From: Bordetella parapertussis
GTDB taxonomy: Bacteria; Pseudomonadota; Gammaproteobacteria; Burkholderiales; Burkholderiaceae_C
Assembly (NCBI GenBank): GCA_945870575.1
Contig: CAMBSK010000052.1
Coordinates: forward strand, 1-9,881
Reading direction: 5' to 3'
DNA length: 9,881 nt
Shown here: positions 6,863 to 9,881 of the stretch, piece after piece
Position numbering within the stretch: the first letter of the stretch is position 1
Layout: every line of letters starts with the position of its first letter
Made by a program: the position numbers and the translations under genes
Notes under the pieces: generated by a model
The model's database searches: none
Told to the model about the DNA's origin: nothing
The model's input: only the letters and a program-made list of their open reading frames with translations

Positions 6863-7591
6863 ATGACCTCTATCGCTTCCCGCCAGACCCGTGCCACCGA
6901 CGCTTTGCGCGCGGTGCGCATCACCCGCAGCTTCACCATGCACGCCGAAGGATCGGTATTGATCGAATTCGGCAATACCAAAGTGTTATGCACGGCGTCG
7001 GTGGAAGAAAAAGTGCCGCCACACAAACGCGGTTCAGGCGAGGGCTGGGTGACGGCCGAATACGGCATGTTGCCGCGCGCTACCCACACCCGCAGCGACC
7101 GCGAAGCCGCCAAGGGCAAACAAAGTGGACGCACCCAGGAAATACAGCGCTTGATTGGGCGTTCGATGCGCGCGGTGTTTGATTTGAAAAAACTCGGCGA
7201 GCGCAGCATTCAACTCGATTGCGATGTGTTGCAAGCCGACGGCGGCACACGCACCGCCGCCATCACCGGTGCGTTTGTCGCGGCGCAAGATGCAGTCAAT
7301 GGTTTGATTAATAGCGGCAAACTCAGCGAGTCGCCCATCATCGATCATGTGGCAGCTATCTCGGTCGGTTTGCTGCACGGCGTGCCTTTGCTGGATCTGG
7401 AATACGTGGAAGACTCGGTTTGCGACACCGACATGAACGTGGTGATGACAGGCTCCGGCAGTTTTGTGGAAGTGCAGGGCACAGCCGAGGGCGTGGCTTT
7501 CAGCCGAACCGAAATGGATCAGCTGCTGGCGCTGGCTGACAAAGGCATACGCGAATTGGTTGTATTACAAAAAGCTTCAATGGCCAAGTGA
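6863..7591 (+). CDS. rph: Ribonuclease PH
   Basis: RNase PH is a phosphate-dependent 3'-5' exoribonuclease that trims tRNA precursors and other RNAs, usually acting as a hexamer. From the ATG at 6863 the protein has 242 residues, matching the family (about 238-245), and begins as family members do, with RAxDxLRxVRITRSF and [11 protein letters not shown]. Other motifs are the phosphate-site region [17 protein letters not shown] at 61-77, [17 protein letters not shown] at 121-137, and Asp184/Asp190 in [10 protein letters not shown], matching the metal-binding aspartates. The frame is open further upstream to an ATG at 6755, but those 36 extra residues look unlike the family and would overlap yicC, so the shorter start is preferred. 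The rdgB ATG shares the final A of the rph stop codon. Confidence 0.95.
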   Translation: MTSIASRQTRATDALRAVRITRSFTMHAEGSVLIEFGNTKVLCTASVEEKVPPHKRGSGEGWVTAEYGMLPRATHTRSDREAAKGKQSGRTQEIQRLIGRSMRAVFDLKKLGERSIQLDCDVLQADGGTRTAAITGAFVAAQDAVNGLINSGKLSESPIIDHVAAISVGLLHGVPLLDLEYVEDSVCDTDMNVVMTGSGSFVEVQGTAEGVAFSRTEMDQLLALADKGIRELVVLQKASMAK

Positions 7592-8196
7592 TGAAGCAAA
7601 TTGTTCTAGCGTCCAACAACAAAGGCAAGCTGGCCGAGTTGCAGGCCATGTTTGCGCCGCTGGGTTTGCAATTGATTGCGCAAGCTGAATTGAATATTTC
7701 CGAGGCCGAAGAACCGTTTCATACCTTTGTGGAAAACGCTTTGGCCAAGGCGCGCCACGCCAGCCGCATCAGCGGTTTGCCTGCCTTAGCGGATGACGCG
7801 GGTTTGTGCGTTGATGCGTTCAACGGTTTGCCCGGCGTGCAAACCGCTTTTTATTGCACACAGTTCGGCTATGAAAAAAGCGACGACAACAACCGCCGCG
7901 CCTTGCTTGAGCAAATGCAAAACATAATCAACCGCCGCGCCGCACTGGTCAGCACGCTGGTGGCTTTGCGCCACGCCGATGACCCCGAGCCTTTGATCGC
8001 CAGCGGGCGGGCGGTGGGTGAAATCACGCGTGAACTGCGTGGCGACAAAGGCTTTGGTTTTGACCCGGTGATGTTTATTCCTGAGATGAACATGACGTTT
8101 GCCGAAATGAGCGAAACCGAAAAAAATGCGCGCAGCCACCGCGGCCAGGCGGCACGCTTGATGCGCGAACTGATGCAACAGCGCTGGCTGACATGA
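7591..8196 (+). CDS. rdgB: dITP/XTP pyrophosphatase (RdgB/HAM1 family)
   Basis: RdgB hydrolyses dITP, ITP and XTP to monophosphate and pyrophosphate, keeping deaminated purines out of DNA and RNA. From the ATG at 7591 there are 201 residues. Visible motifs are LASNNKGKL at 6-14 (nucleotide entry), FVENALAKARHAS at 46-58, ALADDAGLCVD at 65-75 with the probable catalytic Asp69, KGFGFDP at 153-159 and SHRGQAA at 182-188. The segment after GLPGV reads QTAFYCTQFGYEKSD instead of the SARY-type sequence of the E. coli enzyme. I recall related wording in Comamonadaceae, so it is probably lineage variation. A GTG at 7588 could add one residue. The ATG overlaps the rph stop by one base (TGATG) and the stop overlaps the hemW start (ATGA), so translational coupling is likely. 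Confidence 0.95.
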   Translation: MKQIVLASNNKGKLAELQAMFAPLGLQLIAQAELNISEAEEPFHTFVENALAKARHASRISGLPALADDAGLCVDAFNGLPGVQTAFYCTQFGYEKSDDNNRRALLEQMQNIINRRAALVSTLVALRHADDPEPLIASGRAVGEITRELRGDKGFGFDPVMFIPEMNMTFAEMSETEKNARSHRGQAARLMRELMQQRWLT

Positions 8197-9449
8197 ACTT
8201 GGACATTGCGCATTTGATGCGCCCGGGCACCTTATCGTTGACATCATTACCGCCGCTCTCGCTCTATGTGCATTTGCCTTGGTGTTTGAAAAAATGCCCT
8301 TACTGCGATTTCAATTCACATGAATGGCGTGCGCCTGTTTCAAGCGCTGGCGTCATACCTTTGCACAAGGCTGACGGCGGTTTGCCGGAGGAAGCTTATT
8401 TGGATGCGCTGTGCGCAGACCTAGAAAGCAGTTTGCCCTTGGTTTGGGGCAGGCCGGTACACAGTATTTTCATAGGCGGGGGCACGCCGAGTTTGTTTTC
8501 TGCCAAAGGTATTGCGCGTTTGATCAGCGATTTGCGCGCGCGTTTGCCCTTGGTGCCTGATTGTGAAATCACGCTAGAGGCCAACCCGGGCACATTCGAG
8601 AAAGACCGTTTTCACGCGTTTCGCCAAGCCGGTGTCACACGACTCTCGGTCGGCGTGCAAAGCTTTAACGATCTGCATTTGAAAGCTCTCGGGCGCGTGC
8701 ATGACGCGGCGCAGGCCGTGGCTGCGGTGCAAGAAGCGGCGCAGGCATTTGACACATTCAATATCGATTTGATGTATGCCTTGCCGGGGCAGGACATGGC
8801 GGATTTGCAGACCGATCTGTCCACCGCGCTGAGTTTGAAGCCACCGCATTTATCCATTTACCACCTGACGATTGAGCCCAACACTTTGTTTGCCAAGCAC
8901 ACGCCGCCCGGTTTGCCGCAGGACGATTTGGCGTATGACATGCTGGATGTGATTACCGAGCAAACCGCGCAACAAGGTTTGCCGCGTTATGAGGTCTCGG
9001 CGTTTGCCAAAGAGGGACACCGCTGCTGGCACAACACCAATTACTGGCAATTCGGCGATTACCTGGGCCTGGGTGCCGGCGCGCACAGCAAACTGAGTTT
9101 TGCACACCGCGTTTGCCGGATGGTTAGGCACCGCGAGCCGGGTTTGTACATACAAAAAGCCATGGCCGGTTCGGCGGTGGCGCAGAGCAACGAGGTCAGT
9201 CGCAGTGAATTGCCGTTTGAATTCATGCTGAACGCTTTGCGATTGAAAGACGGTGTGCCTGCAAATGCTTTCAGCGAGCGAACCGGCTTACCGGTTTCGG
9301 CCATAGATAAAGAGCTGCAAATCGCGCAGGACAGAGGCTTGCTTTCTAACGATCTGGGTCTCATCAAACCCACCGACAAAGGCTTTGATTTTTTGAGCGA
9401 TTTGCAATCTTTTTTTCTGCCGAAAAACGACGGATCGAGAGCTGGTTAG
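8193..9449 (+). CDS. hemW: Radical SAM protein HemW (haem chaperone, HemN-like)
   Basis: HemW binds haem and a radical-SAM [4Fe-4S] cluster and is thought to deliver haem to respiratory proteins. It was often annotated as oxygen-independent coproporphyrinogen III oxidase. The 418 residues have the cluster motif C31-x3-C35-x2-C38 followed by Asp-Phe. HemN proper has an extra cysteine at that place, which favours HemW. GGGTPS at 95-100 fits the SAM-binding glycine motif. ITLEANPGT, RLSVGVQSF, LGRVHDA, NIDLMYALPGQ, HLSIYHLTIEPNT and GLGAGAHS follow in family order, and a HemN C-terminal winged-helix-like domain ends the protein with FEFMLNALRL. The N-terminus is longer than in E. coli (about 378 residues). 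The ATG overlaps the rdgB stop by four bases, making it last of the rph run. tRNA-Ser starts 28 bp later. Confidence 0.94.
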   Translation: MNLDIAHLMRPGTLSLTSLPPLSLYVHLPWCLKKCPYCDFNSHEWRAPVSSAGVIPLHKADGGLPEEAYLDALCADLESSLPLVWGRPVHSIFIGGGTPSLFSAKGIARLISDLRARLPLVPDCEITLEANPGTFEKDRFHAFRQAGVTRLSVGVQSFNDLHLKALGRVHDAAQAVAAVQEAAQAFDTFNIDLMYALPGQDMADLQTDLSTALSLKPPHLSIYHLTIEPNTLFAKHTPPGLPQDDLAYDMLDVITEQTAQQGLPRYEVSAFAKEGHRCWHNTNYWQFGDYLGLGAGAHSKLSFAHRVCRMVRHREPGLYIQKAMAGSAVAQSNEVSRSELPFEFMLNALRLKDGVPANAFSERTGLPVSAIDKELQIAQDRGLLSNDLGLIKPTDKGFDFLSDLQSFFLPKNDGSRAG

Positions 9450-9477
9450 AATAACAACGCTTGACCCGACACTATTA

Positions 9478-9565
9478 GGAAGCGTGGCAGAGTGGTCGAT
9501 TGCACCGGTCTTGAAAACCGGCAACGGGAAACCGTTCGTGAGTTCGAATCTCACCGCTTCCGCCA
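9478..9565 (+). tRNA. tRNA-Ser (anticodon TGA)
   Basis: This is a class II tRNA with a long variable arm. The acceptor GGAAGCG (9478-9484) pairs with CGCTTCC (9555-9561). The anticodon stem CCGGT/ACCGG encloses a loop with TGA at 9512-9514. The variable arm AACGG/CCGTT, T loop TTCGAAT, discriminator G and encoded CCA (9563-9565) are all present. It reads UCA and related serine codons. A TAGAAT hexamer at 9447-9452, overlapping the end of hemW, could be its -10 element, but no good -35 is seen, so read-through from hemW is possible. The 3' end is intact and may serve as an attachment site. Confidence 0.97.
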
Positions 9566-9608
9566 AGTCAATAGGTTTTATGCGGGTTTGCCACGCTTTG
9601 ATGTCAAA

Positions 9609-9628
9609 TTACCACATCCGTTACCACA
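9609..9628 (+). repeat. Paired 8-bp direct repeat beside tRNA-Ser, possible integrase arm sites
   Basis: TTACCACA occurs at 9609-9616 and 9621-9628 (period 12), about 45 bp past tRNA-Ser. It shares the CCACA core and spacing with the pair at 606-628. Arm-type sites for an integrase are the likeliest explanation, but the assignment is indirect. Confidence 0.45.
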
Positions 9629-9640
9629 CAGCCTGAAGTG

Positions 9641-9668
9641 CGGCCTCATTGCGAGGCCGGTTTTGTTT
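9641..9668 (+). terminator. Rho-independent terminator after tRNA-Ser
   Basis: CGGCCTC (9641-9647) pairs with GAGGCCG (9653-9659) around ATTGC, followed by GTTTTGTTT. It probably ends the tRNA-Ser transcript, and any hemW read-through, on the plus strand. The facing small gene stops just beyond, at 9676. Confidence 0.8.
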
Positions 9669-9675
9669 GCTCGAA

Positions 9676-9870
9676 TCACTCAGTTGATGCGCTATCACCC
9701 TTTTCGACTGAAGCTGTGGATTGGCAGTCCTTGTGTTCCGAAATGAAATGGTCTTTAGCGTCTTGGGCGATGTCTGGTGGAGGGGTCATCCATGGCGGTT
9801 CACTTATGAACCCGCAGTTTAGGCACTCATAGACGTTGGTCTCATAGCTGATGATGATGTGTTCGGGCAT
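9676..9870 (-). CDS. Small Cys/His-rich protein, possible zinc-binding, unrecognised
   Basis: The 64-residue frame starts with ATG at 9870, preceded by AAGGA five bases upstream, a good ribosome binding site and the main reason to believe it. I do not recognise the family. The visible pattern is C16-x2-C19 in YECLNCGF, a Pro-rich stretch WMTPPPD, then H41, H46 and C49 in HFISEHKDC. This gives a C-x2-C and H-x4-H-x2-C arrangement able to bind one zinc ion. There is no signal peptide or membrane segment. The C-terminal 15 residues are polar and low in complexity. It stops just past the tRNA-Ser terminator, facing it. Position beside a tRNA and lack of familiar relatives suggest element cargo, for instance a small phage or island protein. 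A chance frame is the alternative. Confidence 0.5.
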   Translation of the reverse strand: MPEHIIISYETNVYECLNCGFISEPPWMTPPPDIAQDAKDHFISEHKDCQSTASVEKGDSASTE

Positions 9871-9881
9871 GGCAGTCCTTG

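Larger units (their letters stand above)
9566..9881. mobile_element. Possible left-hand end of a second integrated element at tRNA-Ser
   Basis: After the tRNA-Ser 3' end the character of the sequence changes. There is a 12-bp palindrome (TTTGATGTCAAA, 9597-9608), a direct-repeat pair with the same 12-bp period as at the tRNA-Met junction, and a small unfamiliar minus-strand gene. tRNA 3' ends are common integration targets and are rebuilt intact at one end. No integrase or duplicated tRNA-Ser tail is visible within the window, so this is a proposal. Confidence 0.4.

Noticed and set aside
9492..9746. Plus-strand frame of 84 codons starting within tRNA-Ser
   Set aside because: It starts inside the tRNA and crosses a terminator; no ribosome binding site.

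Overview
The window looks like a conserved housekeeping block of a betaproteobacterial chromosome, order Burkholderiales, with Comamonadaceae or a near relative as the best guess. The reasons are gene content and order (greB, spoT, rpoZ, gmk, yicC, rph, rdgB, hemW), an RpoZ and a GreB of the type I associate with that order, tRNA genes that encode their own CCA ends, and fairly high GC in the block. The assignment rests on recall of these families, not on a search.

Layout. Positions 1-730 appear to be the right-hand end of an integrated element. It holds the 3' part of an unrecognised, lower-GC gene with a small NUMOD-like C-terminal segment, then a paired 11-bp direct repeat, then the 3' half of a tRNA-Met(CAT) gene that begins cleanly at the anticodon loop (686-730). 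An intact tRNA-Arg(ACG) (771-847) and a strong intrinsic terminator (857-891) follow. On the plus strand come an FAD-dependent oxidoreductase of the L-2-hydroxyglutarate dehydrogenase type (927-2057) and greB (2098-2661). Facing them on the minus strand is a tightly packed run, yicC - gmk - rpoZ - spoT (6771 down to 2675), interrupted by a strong terminator between rpoZ and spoT. Divergent from yicC is a plus-strand run of overlapping genes, rph - rdgB - hemW (6863-9449), then tRNA-Ser(TGA) (9478-9565).

Positions 9566-9881 resemble the start of a second integrated element. An 8-bp paired repeat with the same 12-bp period and the same CCACA core as the left-hand pair lies about 45 bp past tRNA-Ser. 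A tRNA-proximal terminator and a small minus-strand gene for a Cys/His-rich (probable zinc-binding) protein follow.

How the genes work together. The minus-strand run links guanine nucleotide supply (Gmk makes GDP from GMP), the RNA polymerase omega subunit (part of a ppGpp binding site on polymerase) and the enzyme that makes and degrades (p)ppGpp. GreB, a transcript-cleavage factor, sits tail to tail with spoT. The rph run covers tRNA 3'-end trimming, removal of non-canonical purine nucleotides, and haem trafficking. No CRISPR array, insertion sequence or recognisable defence system is present. The unusual content is at the two tRNA-linked borders.
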